Assembly (NCBI GenBank): GCA_963971285.1
Contig: OZ020250.1
Coordinates: 10,524,499 to 10,588,498, forward strand
Direction: 5' to 3'
DNA length: 64,000 bases
From: Astropecten irregularis
Taxonomy: Eukaryota > Echinodermata > Asteroidea > Paxillosida > Astropectinidae
The translations under genes were made by a program, and so were the position numbers. Of the stretch, positions 10,901 to 19,762 are shown in pieces (the stretch's first letter is position 1; every line of letters begins with the position of its first letter). The notes beneath the pieces are model-generated. The model was not told where the DNA came from. It was given only the letters and a program-made list of their open reading frames with translations, and did not search any database.

Positions 10901-13900
10901 TCCAGTGACTGTGGCAAGAATGTTTGACAATCGATTTCACACATTTTTGAAAGATGTTATCATGTCAAGTGCAGCACCCATTGGGAAAGTGAAGGACTAT
11001 TTTTACCGAGTAGAATTTCAACAAAGAGGATCTCCACACACACATTGTCTGTTTTGGATTGAGAATGCTCCATATTTGGAAAAAGATGATGATGCTGACG
11101 TAATAAAATTTATTGATTCATATATCAGTTGCAAGTTACCAACACAGGAAGAAGATGAGGAATTGAATGAAATAATCAGTCATGTGCAGCAACATAGTAG
11201 GAAACATACCAAGTCTTGTAAGAAGAAGGGTTCTGAATGTAGATTTAATTTTCCCAGACCACCATCTAATAGAACATTTATTGCCAGTCGTGATCCAGCT
11301 GATGATTGTAATGATAAAGATAGTGAGGATGATGAATATAATCATGAAGAAAGTACTTCCATTAGTAATGATGAAAAGAAACATACAGCAGCCAAGGAAT
11401 TATTGCAATCAGTATGGAATGCAATCAAGGATGAGAATAATCAACACATGTCCACATCTGAATTATTTCAAAGCATTAATATTACACAGTCTGATTTTGA
11501 AAAGGCTAATGATGTTTTGAGCAGGAAACCTACTATTGTTTTAAAGAGAGAGCCTCAACATGTATGGGTGAATCTGTATAATCCTGATTTAATTAGAGCC
11601 TGGAATGCTAATATGGATATTCAATATATCACTGATGCATATGCCTGTGCAGCATACGTTGTATCATACATGTCAAAGTCAGAACGAGAATTGGGAAATC
11701 TGTTAGCAAATGCACAGAATGAGGCGAAAAAGGGCAATTTAGATGCTAGACAGAGTATGAAGGAAATTGGATGCGTGTATTTACACAATAGAGAATTATC
11801 AGCTCAGGAAGCAGTGTTTCGCGTTTGTGGTCTCAGGTTGAAAGAAGGTTCTAGAAAAGTGGAGTTTATACCTGTTGGTGAAAATCCTGTACGTATGAGT
11901 TTGCCATTGACTGTAATTCAGAATAAATGTGAAGATGATGATGATATTTTCATGACTAGTAGAGTTGATCGTTATAAAGCAAGGCCAGATGTTGATGAAT
12001 TTAATGACATGTGTCTGGCTACATTTTGTTCAAAGTACAGAATTATTTATAATGCAGGTACATGTAATATATCAAGAAAGTCACCAGTGTATGCATTGAA
12101 ACATGGTCTGGGCCACATACAGAAACGTAGAAGAACTGAACCAGCAGTCATAAGATATCCAAGGTTTTCAGTGACTAAATATCCTGAGAAATATTACCAC
12201 AGTATATTACAACTGTTTCTTCCATATCGTGTTGATGCTCAACTGAAGCCATCACAGTTTGATAATTATGAACAATTTTATAGGAATGGTTCTGTTAGTG
12301 TAAATGACCAGATTGAATCTGTAAGTGTTGTTGTTGAAAGTAATCGGTCTAGATATGAGAAGAATGCTGAGGCTCTTGAAGCAGCTAAACAATATGTAGA
12401 AAAACATGGTATGCAGGAAGATGCTTGGGCTATGATCTCCCCAATATCTGAGCAAGAAAGACTTGAATGCGAAGCTGAACGTGAGCTAGTATTACCAGAA
12501 GATGATGATTTGGATATTCCTGACCTACAATCTGACAAAAAAGACAAAGTGTGTAATATTGAACCACATTCAGTGAAAATATCAAAGCAAGATGCACTAA
12601 GTTTACTGAGGTCATTGAATGCACAACAAAGGGAAGTGTTTAATAAGATTCGAGACTGGTGTTTACAGAAGGTACAAGGCAAAAACCCTGAACCATTTCA
12701 TGTGTTTATCACTGGTGGAGCTGGAACTGGGAAAAGTCATTTGGTTAAATCAATACATTATGAAGCAACAAGACTGTTTACAAGAATGGTTCAGAATCCT
12801 GATAATGTGTCTGTAATGATAACTGCACCTACTGGAGTTGCCGCTTTTAATATCAATGGAAGTACAATTCACAGTGCATTGTCAATTCCCACTGATGCAC
12901 GTTTGCCATATCAACCTCTAGGTGAGGAGAAATTGAATACTTTGAGGAATGAATTGCAAGATCTTCAGATTGTTATTATTGATGAAATATCAATGGTTGA
13001 TCATAAAATGTTGTGTTACATTCATGGACGGCTGCGACAGATTAAGCAAACACGTGATCTCAAGCCATTTGGAAAAGTGAGCATTTTAGCTGTTGGTGAT
13101 TTTTATCAACTACCCCCAGTCAAGGGAAAATCATTGTATCATATGGACATGGCACTAGATCTGTGGAATGATTGTTTTAAGAAAGTAGAGTTGAGGGAGA
13201 TTATGAGACAAAAGGATGATATGCAGTTTGCTGAAACTTTGAATAGAATACGTGTCAGAGCTAAGCAGGATAAGTTATTGGATGAAGATGTGGCAATGTT
13301 ACAATCACGAGAAACTGGAGAAGATTGGGATGATGCTTTACATATATTTCCATGTAATAAACAGGTTGATGAATACAATCAGAAGATACTGTTTGCAAAG
13401 TGCAGTGATTATTTCTGTATTTTAGCAAATGACTTTCAGAAAGATTTCCATAAAAAGACAAGCCTAAAGAAAATACCCAAGAAATCAATGCATACAACTT
13501 TGCCTGAATCATTATGGCTTGGTACTGGTGCTAGAGTAATGCTGTGTAAAAATATTGATGTTTCTGATGGTCTTGTTAATGGAGTACTTGGAACTGTTTG
13601 TGAAATCATTCTGTCACATGATGAATCTACCCCTGAATACATACATATTATATTTGATAGTAAAAGTGTAGGATCCAAAGTGAAAAGGAAAAGTGCAACA
13701 AATGATGGATTTGTTAGAATTCAGAGGGAAGAAGAATATATAAGCAAACAGTGGATAAGACGACAATTTCCATTGAAATTAGCATGGGCCTGTACAGTAC
13801 ATAAAGTACAAGGAGTGACTACAGACAGAGCAGTGGTATGTCTTGAACGTACATTTTCTGCAGGTCAAGCATATGTAGCACTTAGCAGAGTAACATCTCT

Positions 13901-14687
13901 AAATGGACTTGTGGTTGAAGGGTTTAATGAAAAGTTTGTTTATTGCAATAAATCAGTCAAGGATTCATTGAGTAATATGATGGAATTTATTGAAGAATCT
14001 AATGTAAGAACACTATCATCAAATGGTGCTGTAATCATGATGCATAATATCCAAGGATTGAAAGAACACTTTAAAGACCTAGAATGTAATAATGATATGA
14101 TGACATCAGATTTCATTTGTCTGACGGAAACATGGAATGAGAATGCTTTTGATTGTGAGACAGAATTAAGTGAATTTAAATGCTACCACCAGGTCAGAAG
14201 CGCTTCATATGACAATTCATGCAGTGTTACTCAGATGTTAAGTAAACAGTGTCATGGAGGTGTTGCTGTGTATGGTAGAAGGAACAAGACATTCAGTAGA
14301 CTGATGTTACCTGTACACAACTTGGAGTATATTGCAATACAAGTAATTTGTGAAGTGTCATATTCTGTGGTGACAATTTATCGTCCTGCATCATATTCCA
14401 TGATTGAGTTTATTACCAACATGAAACATTTACTTGATGAACTTCATAAAGTATCTAACAGATGTATTGTAATGGGTGATTTTAATGAAGATATTTTGAA
14501 ACAACATCCGCAAATTGAGAAATTAATGTGTGAGCATGGATATAAACAATGTGTGACAGATGCAACAACAGAGAATGGGACATTGATTGATCATGTATAT
14601 GTGAGAAATATAGAATCAGTATGTGCAAGTGTAATTCCTACTTATTACAGTTATCATGAAGGTGTGTGTATCAATATCAATATGTGA
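4914..14687 (+). CDS. Giant Helentron Rep/helicase polyprotein with PHD, C76-like, OTU and endonuclease domains (copy A)
   Basis: This is an intact 3257-residue ORF. Residues 17-170 hold about 20 CQV repeats. C449 to C499 form a C4HC3 PHD finger. C770 with D897-x-H899 (FDSHS) resembles C76-type ubiquitin peptidases. D1070-GN-C1073 with H1186 is an OTU catalytic set. Lys/Arg/Tyr-rich repeats follow at about 1240-1530, then a Cys-rich DUF6570-like region (about 1541-1740). The Helitron N/Rep region has HTH at 2042-2044 (the HUH motif) and Y2248/Y2252. The Pif1-type helicase has Walker A GGAGTGKS at 2601-2608 and Walker B DE at 2690-2691. The C-terminal AP-endonuclease-like domain has HNIQ at 3044, TETW at 3071 and GDFNED at 3188. 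Rep nicks and rejoins single strands in rolling-circle transposition and the helicase unwinds. The endonuclease is typical of Helentrons. The ATG was chosen because homology starts there, directly after a splice-acceptor-like ACAG. Every catalytic motif looks intact, so activity is plausible. Confidence 0.9.
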   Translation: MALDCMKMAESISSIKNPGMCQVPGVCQVPAVCQVPVMCQVDNMKNPGVCQVPGVCQVQNPGVCQVPGVCQVQNPGVCQVPGVCQVQNPGVCQVPGVCQVNNKKNPGVCQVPGVCQVNNKKNPGVCQVPGVCQVNNKKNPGMCQVPGVCQVNNNKKNPGVCQVPGVCQVMRTSVTKPENQMRTIKNEQIMRKNEVENMMMTKDSVVCKMHEMKTDIIDLCGISCQTSSSSKAKVINGNHVMKCYLLQIVRPKKLQLKKLQKEYERKIQHDRQNKVSNLRQERKKRLSHSSNLHGVQWLKKYGWTKHSGGGCVLNCVEEIYERKGRKRPSRRYKKKVRKQVFRQTHNIRKGGMEIESRMTKKDRKAYKDEQTQIWKHTNGSISTVLKKMKFLKDEANEMRKRQRCIHKMSKQVSDKRIKQIKEQDKSGSKCAGKVDTEDRNGNANVDGQCWICDEMIKPWDFKLQCDCGLWYHVDCMGVTSCIGNHVLLNKSIVWICCKCRGSNYCKYLYDCSDISADFTVFDVMLTSFEEGVDEQTEENFDSQAMNRNVEGIYACGNKKETVPEQSGGYTLRNRKKSESNKGKQDAEGVSLTDGNEKSNDSKTCRSHGKSKQCSKSDQGESCTVKQNTKYALRSRKNSVSPHSNKNGDEKMPKVTSNDSMNRQCSRSDQGESCRVKQNTKYALRSRKRSVSPHSNKNGDEKMLKVTGNDSFNSTKHIKIQQDIKKPQNMQSDSYEDSGNSEVVSASGNMIVQGSFHQGDFRFGNNTGKQCVANSLCAIMYSRIKKLDKWCSNEMDFVLNTGNELYGFLSHSSTVENEYLLISELPEEIDVFSQHFCVQFHEAVSGTFEENTNLSDFNMISLNHALQQTLHKYTACFICFHMNTFSVIAQDGLYYIFDSHSRNHNGRQDCNGRSLLKRVASWQGVYSYCIELGNSMNVSESEQFEITGVSVEIKNEQNICNHEPTGNNESVCTECNVKDVASECLLEISKSNEVQGNVDAHVISSCKSGDDVEIVQVIEPAKLRFMLLSNDSKTQLCQKFGLRRVSLDVDENARRCDNMGSPNRIKRIKGDGNCFFRAISCAISGTEENHMHVRTIVINHLLNNAGKFNCFLREGFSTMEDYVVRQRLFHSGTWATEVEIIAMADMLGVDIYTYSDASRWYVFSRSFTNTDRLSDCGIYLYHRNEVHYDLVMNVHELVPSSHADSNENYCNRDLMSESTCTRDPVSNVDVSQCDDRKEDKTKHSQVKRKRRTRVNVALKRKLAREKAKERYNKRNVKVVEKTSTYKERQNYAKRQKYADFTDFRKNVLEYEKKKYAENCEKKKELLKLKYQQNAFYKDIKIKKSMKKYHEDCIHRQRKINSEKRKYHSEDSIHRQRKVNSEKRRYLEDSIHRQRKVNSEKRKYHSEDSIHRQRKVNSEKRRYHEDNDFREEKINRIKARIKAKYNVDAAYRQKTINRVKKMYHSNQVYRNAVINSIKKKYWSNHVYRVNLIKNLKYKYRQDANYRKKIKQRNIRQKKKRNQHARKIRNVITNWKKEVSSGPEYVCAVCCKLLFKKQVIKCNKDKYRFISCISEKYLHTCICTKECGNECLVSKSSRSRLWICYTCHRKLLQKKVPAEACTNNLEVIDIPQELDCLNILEEHLIGINVPFMKLIALPKGKQNAVHGPVVCVPSNITDTVTALPRCRNENQLIRIKLKRKLSYKGYYQYQFVTREHVENALRYLKENNVWYKDIEINCDWNDPLLDEEHDEEHEDEVIHASDDSSVSDEETDEDRLCGIPLDTCLQPIDIGQEVLDQYFDDVLCVAPCEGNNPVRVLMEEGNEAKCFPALFPVGSPIFDDKRDGKLTRLRYFHNRLMNADNRFAKCTQYIFYAQYLSEIEKVMSGVSIAMRQSSGKMHYGKSVNSSMIKDRDQLNDILQSDSGYRFLKPIRGTPSYWQSTQRDVMAMIRQLGIPTWFCSFSAADMRWPEVINTILRQQGDFRTIEDLDWNDKCTVLRSNPVTVARMFDNRFHTFLKDVIMSSAAPIGKVKDYFYRVEFQQRGSPHTHCLFWIENAPYLEKDDDADVIKFIDSYISCKLPTQEEDEELNEIISHVQQHSRKHTKSCKKKGSECRFNFPRPPSNRTFIASRDPADDCNDKDSEDDEYNHEESTSISNDEKKHTAAKELLQSVWNAIKDENNQHMSTSELFQSINITQSDFEKANDVLSRKPTIVLKREPQHVWVNLYNPDLIRAWNANMDIQYITDAYACAAYVVSYMSKSERELGNLLANAQNEAKKGNLDARQSMKEIGCVYLHNRELSAQEAVFRVCGLRLKEGSRKVEFIPVGENPVRMSLPLTVIQNKCEDDDDIFMTSRVDRYKARPDVDEFNDMCLATFCSKYRIIYNAGTCNISRKSPVYALKHGLGHIQKRRRTEPAVIRYPRFSVTKYPEKYYHSILQLFLPYRVDAQLKPSQFDNYEQFYRNGSVSVNDQIESVSVVVESNRSRYEKNAEALEAAKQYVEKHGMQEDAWAMISPISEQERLECEAERELVLPEDDDLDIPDLQSDKKDKVCNIEPHSVKISKQDALSLLRSLNAQQREVFNKIRDWCLQKVQGKNPEPFHVFITGGAGTGKSHLVKSIHYEATRLFTRMVQNPDNVSVMITAPTGVAAFNINGSTIHSALSIPTDARLPYQPLGEEKLNTLRNELQDLQIVIIDEISMVDHKMLCYIHGRLRQIKQTRDLKPFGKVSILAVGDFYQLPPVKGKSLYHMDMALDLWNDCFKKVELREIMRQKDDMQFAETLNRIRVRAKQDKLLDEDVAMLQSRETGEDWDDALHIFPCNKQVDEYNQKILFAKCSDYFCILANDFQKDFHKKTSLKKIPKKSMHTTLPESLWLGTGARVMLCKNIDVSDGLVNGVLGTVCEIILSHDESTPEYIHIIFDSKSVGSKVKRKSATNDGFVRIQREEEYISKQWIRRQFPLKLAWACTVHKVQGVTTDRAVVCLERTFSAGQAYVALSRVTSLNGLVVEGFNEKFVYCNKSVKDSLSNMMEFIEESNVRTLSSNGAVIMMHNIQGLKEHFKDLECNNDMMTSDFICLTETWNENAFDCETELSEFKCYHQVRSASYDNSCSVTQMLSKQCHGGVAVYGRRNKTFSRLMLPVHNLEYIAIQVICEVSYSVVTIYRPASYSMIEFITNMKHLLDELHKVSNRCIVMGDFNEDILKQHPQIEKLMCEHGYKQCVTDATTENGTLIDHVYVRNIESVCASVIPTYYSYHEGVCININM
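4965..5419 (+). repeat. CQV tandem repeat inside the giant ORF, copy A
   Basis: The unit reads AATCCTGGGGTGTGCCAGG, paired through the 12-bp palindrome CCAGGTACCTGG, and encodes NPGVCQVPGVCQV. There are 20 CQV half-units here. Copies F (30927-31468) and M (60317-60858) carry 87 bp (29 residues) more. Most of the array is free of stops in several frames on both strands, a consequence of its composition. Regular Cys spacing (C-x5-C) hints at metal binding or disulfides, but this is inference. Confidence 0.85.
6747..7052 (+). repeat. 51-residue in-frame tandem duplication in the giant ORF
   Basis: Two 153-bp units encode the same 51 residues, with the core motif KYALRSRK followed by SVSPHSNKNGDEKM. 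A related YTLRNRK motif occurs upstream near residue 570. The basic Y-x-LR-x-RK motif between the PHD finger and the peptidase could be a nuclear-localisation or chromatin-contact element. No family was recognised. Confidence 0.7.
8945..9185 (+). repeat. Lys/Arg-rich coding tandem repeat, expanded in copy A
   Basis: Units of about 19-20 codons encode DSIHRQRKVNSEKR with a YH or YL linker, and five are seen in copy A. Copy F has fewer and more diverged units (34980-35115). The region is strongly basic and probably coiled or disordered. It could bind nucleic acid. The expansion stays in frame. Confidence 0.75.
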
Positions 14688-15803
14688 TGTTTTCTGTGTA
14701 AATGAATTTACTTGAAATATTATTTAAAGATGAAAATGGAATATACATGGCGTGATTGACTTTTATCATAAGACTTATTTAATGTCAAGAGATATGCATT
14801 GAACATCTAATTGAAAGAATACATAGTAAGGAAATACATTATAGTAAGGTGTTTATAAAATTATCAATATGTGATGTTTTATACACAAATTGCTATATTA
14901 TGTCAATGAATTGGTATTAAAAGATGAACGTATTTAGAGATTTAGAGATACAAGGAATCGAAATCGAACATGGAATTGAAAGAAGTTACAGTATATAATA
15001 ATGTGTTTGTATCACTATGATATGCATTTTGCAGAGGTTGTCATACATGTTAATGAATTAAATCAAAGTAGCAATATAAAGTGCATGTACATGTATATTT
15101 ACAGCTTGCGTTGTCTCTTAAAAGAGGTTTCAATACTGATAGGTTGGACACAGTTTAGCATCAATAATGGTTATTTGAAAGAATGAAGGTTTATTTTGAT
15201 ATACTTCACAGATGTATGTCAAACCATGCACGATCATCAGATGGTCATCACAATGAGCCTCAGCAGAGCCATCAAACCATGCATGGCCGCTGCCGGGCCA
15301 TGTGAAAACATGGCAACTACTCACCAGATGGTCATCTAGTCATCGGAATACACGGTGACTGACACACTCAGCAGGGTGATGTCAACCCATGACTACTCTC
15401 AATTGCATGGTCATCTATCTTGGCTGTGGCAGATACTCTTACAGAGGACATAATAATGTCAGGTATGTTGGCTGTTGATGGTTTGTGTTTTGTAAGAATA
15501 GGGCCTCTCTGTTGACCTTTATTGAAATAATAAATGTAACAAAATTGTTTTACCCTTTGAGAAAGAATCTGCTAGGATCGAAATCAGCCAGGCCCTCCCT
15601 ACTCCAATCATTTAATATATTTCAGGTCATCTTGGATGATGAGCAGTTTGCTGCAGTTAATTACTTGTATTAATATTACAAAAGAATTGCTGTAAAACAG
15701 TTGAAAACAAATGTCATTTACTAAATGTATTTTTTCCCTCAAATGTCTGCTTGTTAATACATCAATACCAATATTCTCTTCATTAACTGTGATTACTCAC
15801 CAG
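14688..15803 (+). other. 3' untranslated region of copy A up to the minisatellite
   Basis: Homologous to 40605-42120 in copy F with many small indels, so it belongs to the element. It holds short CATGGCC-rich motifs (about 15220-15310) that are expanded to a tandem array in F (41123-41280), and an AATAAA at about 15526 that could serve for polyadenylation. No coding region was recognised. Confidence 0.6.
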
Positions 15804-17240
15804 GACATGTCAACACATGAGCATTCTTCACTGCATGGTCAACATGTCATCAGGGTAGTGACTGATACACTCAGCAGGGACATGTCAACACATGACCATT
15901 CTTCACTGCGTGGTCAATTTGTCATCAGGATACTGACTGATACACTCAGCAGGGACATGTCAACACATAACCATTCTTCACTGCATGGTCAACATGTGAT
16001 CAGGGTAGTGACTGATACACTCAGCAGGGGCATGTCAACACATAACCATTCTTCACTGCATGGTCAACATGTGATCACGATTGTGACTGATACACTCAGC
16101 AGGGGCATGTCAACACATGACCATTCTCCACTGCATGGTCAACATGTCATCAGGATAGTGACTGATACACTCAGCAGGGACATGTCAACACATGACCATT
16201 CTCCACTGCATGGTCAACATGTGATCAGGATAGTGACTGATACACTCAGCAGGGGCATGTCAACACATGACCATTCTTCACTGCATGGTCAACATGTCAT
16301 CAGGGTAGTGACTGATACACTCAGCAGGGACATGTCAACACATGACCATTCTCCACTGCATGGTCAACATGTCATCAGGGTAGTGACTGATACACTCAGC
16401 AGGGGCATGTCAACACATGACCATTCTTCACTGTGCGGTCAATATGTGATCAGGATAGTGACTGATACACTCAGCAGTGTCTTATCAACACATGACCATT
16501 CTCCACTGCATGGTCAACATGCCATCAGGGTAGTGACTGATACACTCAGCAAGGACATGTCAACACATGACCATTCTCCACTGCATGGTCAACATGTCAT
16601 CACGGTAGTGACTGATACACTCAGCAGGGACATGTCAACACATGACCATTCTTCACTGCATGGTCAACATGTGATCAGGATAGTGACTGATACACTCAGC
16701 AGGGACATGTCAACACATGACCATTCTTCACTCTGTGGTCAACATGTCATCAGGATAGTGACTGATACACTCAGCAGGGACATGTCAACACATAACCATT
16801 CTTCACTGCATGGTCAACATGTGATCAGGATAGTGACTGATACACTCAGCAGGGACATGTCAACACATGACCATTCTTCACTGCGTGGTCAACATGTGAT
16901 CAGGATAGTGACTGATACACTCAGCAGGGGCATGTCAACACATGACCATTCTTCACTGCATGGTCAACATGTGATCAGGATAGTGACTGATACACTCAGC
17001 AGGGGCATGTCAACACATGACCATTCTTCACTGCATGGTCAACATGTGATCAGGATAGTGACTGATACACTCAGCATTGTCATGTCAACACATGACCATT
17101 CTTCACTGTGCGGTCAATTTTGATCAGGATATTGACTGATACATTCAGCAGGGACATGTCAACCCATAACCATTCTCCACTACGCTGTCAAATTTTGATC
17201 AGGATAGTGACTGATACACTAAGCAGGATATGTCAAACCA
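15804..17240 (+). repeat. 75-bp minisatellite in the 3' region, copy A
   Basis: Seventeen full 75-bp units run 15804-17078, followed by decayed units to about 17240. The unit includes GACATGTCAACACATGACC and GTGACTGATACACTCAGCAG. Because 75 is divisible by three and the unit has no stop in one frame, an ORF of 470 codons (15711-17123) results, repeating a 25-residue peptide (DMSTHDHSSLHGQHVI, then VVTDTLSR). In copy F the same frame is broken repeatedly, so translation is doubtful. Tandem repeats near the ends are common in Helentron-group elements. Confidence 0.85.
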
Positions 17241-18740
17241 TGGCGAATTTGTAGTCATGTTTGAAAGCCATAATTATTCTTGAAAGCAAAATGTATTCTT
17301 AAAGGTACATTACATGATTGGTAAAGGTCACATGACAGCACTCATACTTTGTCTGATCAAACAGGTACATGAACCTGATGAAAATAATAAACCTGTGAAA
17401 ATTTGACCTCAATTGGACATCTGAGTCTGAGAATAGCGATAACACGATAAATTGTTCTCATAAAACATGAAGAATGGTTTTGTTCTTACCCCGAGATCAA
17501 AAGTGTTTTTGATTTTCGTTTTACTAATTTCTTGATAAGTACAGTATTTCAGGTTGAAATATTTTATATGTATGTTTCTACCAGCACCATATTCATAACT
17601 TGAGTGAAAGGGGATAACTAAGACAACTCATATGTGTGTGTCCTTTATGTTTGTTCCAAAAATCGTTCGGACGAACAATCTTTGGAAAAAACACTAATAT
17701 AGATTTCCTTGAACACTTAATATTGATTTCTTTGAAAAACCCAGCATCTGATGAACCATGGAGGTAGAAATTTCTACCTCCATGGATGAACCAAGATTTC
17801 TGGACAAATACAGTATTTCAGGTTGAAATATTTTATATGTATGTTTCTACCAGCACCATCTTCATACCTTGAGTGAAAGGGGATAACTAAGACAACTCAT
17901 ATGTGTGTGTCCTTTATGTTTGTTCCAAAAATCGTTTGGACGAACGATCTTTGGAAAAAACACTAATATAGATTTCCTTGAACACTAAATATTGATTTCT
18001 TTGAAAAACCCAGCATCTGATGAACCATGGAGGTAGAAATTGAACCAAGATTTCCCATGGTGACTGTTTGCACTGTGCATTTTCTGTCTCAAACTCAATT
18101 ATTTGTTTTGGAGGCCTTGCAAATCCTACATTGAATATGCTCCCTTTAAATGTACCACTATGATTCTTGTGTAAAGTACTCAAGTGTCACAAATATCATC
18201 CGTCTAAAATTTTAAGAAGAAAGCTAGCTTACAAATGAATTTAATTCAATGTGAGTTCCTGTGTTCTGCAATTTACACTTTTTTATGCAGTTCTTCCCAG
18301 CCAAAATAACTTATATTCTTGGTGATTGTGATAATTGAAAGTGGTAATATAGTCTGAGTTTTGCAATAAAACAAAAAAGTCATTTACAAAAAAATGAAAA
18401 GAGTATACATTTCTTGTATGTTTTGGGGTTTCGTCCTGATCAGAATAATATTAGTCCTGTGCTTATAATATGATGCAAACCAAAAAGAAATAAGGTGCTG
18501 TGTATCCAAAATGGTCGTTGTTGATTTTCTGCATTTTGCGATCAGATGATGAATCATATTTTGGAACAGAATATTTAATTGTCCCCGCCTTTCATAATTA
18601 TAACAACTCATCATGACATAAACTATATAAATACAGCTTTGGCAGTATATGCATTCCACAAGTAATGCATGTGTATTATAACGTATGCATGGTCACATGA
18701 GGGCGCACTTTACAATTCGTACGTTCTCACAACATACAAC
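17241..18740 (+). other. Element A 3' region with a 269-bp tandem duplication
   Basis: A 269-bp unit is duplicated (17541-17809 and from 17810 to about 18046). At the end of the first unit is a perfect 30-bp palindrome (17756-17785; half-site CCATGGAGGTAGAAA), which the second unit lacks. From about 18160 to 18740 the sequence matches copy F 44690-45756. No gene was seen. Confidence 0.6.
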
Positions 18741-19260
18741 TGTTGAAAAACCTCTATTTCACCAACCTTCCAATTTTCTTAGTGAAATCATTTTGCGAAT
18801 ACAAAATTGTTTCTAAAACACGATGGCATGAAACATATTTGCTTCCATGTTCTGAAGTCTGAACTTCAGTCTTCATTAAGATGCCCACAAAGTCTATAGG
18901 ACGTGACTTAAATTTGTTCATATTTATAGGACGTGACTTAAATTTGTTCATATTTAAAACGTCAAATTGCCACGTGCAAAAAGACTATGGATATTCCCAA
19001 GTATTAAGTTGCATAAAATGACGTACGTACAATACTCCGCAAGCTACATCGATAGCATTCCTATTATGATGGTGGTGCTGATATTTAATATAAAAAAAAT
19101 TTCCGTCTTCCCAGATTTCAATAAAAGATGATTGGCGGTGTACACCACAGCAGATTCGTTTTAATAAAAAAGATCAAGGGCTCCCGACCACTCAAAACCG
19201 TGTGCTCGATTCATGCATTAGCCTACTTCAAAGTGCATAATTATGGTATAGGTAGATGTT

Positions 19261-19342
19261 ACGCATGCGTACTTGTCTTGTCAAAACAGTATTTACGATG
19301 GCAACTATGATAAGGGAATGAAGGAGAATACGGCATATATAA
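19261..19342 (+). promoter_or_regulatory. Possible core promoter: ACGCATGCGT plus TATATAA
   Basis: The palindrome ACGCATGCGT, resembling an NRF-1 site, lies 66 bases before TATATAA. The same pair at the same spacing occurs at 25364-25445 and 48682-48763. TATATAA without the clean palindrome recurs at 22325 and 52729. Conservation may simply reflect shared ancestry of the modules. Promoter activity is inferred only. Confidence 0.3.
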
Positions 19343-19576
19343 CACAGGCAGTCAACCAAGTGCCCGCGCCTTGCATTAAATGACCAATATTTTTACGTAC
19401 AAGTCACGTCAATGGGCTAGCGTGAAAAATATTTTTAAAAATCATAAAAAATAAACAAATGACGCTGTCTTGACGTAACTTCATAATTACGATCCCGAAC
19501 CTCCATTTTACTAACCTACCAATTTTCAAGGCGATCGGCCGTTCCTGATCATGCGTTATAAAAATCGCATTTTTTA

Positions 19577-19762
19577 TGACGTCATGATGACGTCACCAAA
19601 TTTTTGTCTATGCAGTGTTCATCTATGATGTATGCTGAAGAATTATCAAAAAGAAATTCAAAGATATCTTGTTTCGTTTACTAGATATCGTTAAAAGAAC
19701 TTTAATGACCCAAAATTTCAATAAATCATTAAAAAACAGGGAATGACGTCATGATGACGTCA
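19577..19762. promoter_or_regulatory. Paired CRE palindromes (TGACGTCA)
   Basis: TGACGTCA occurs in pairs 11 bases apart (TGACGTCATGATGACGTCA) at 19577 and 19744, with a weaker set near 19890. The same two or three pairs recur in nearly every short element, for example near 20738, 24128, 25843, 26846, 48996, 51450, 55275 and 56189. The octamer is the CREB/ATF consensus. Whether it is bound, or is only structurally required by the element, cannot be told. Confidence 0.5.
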
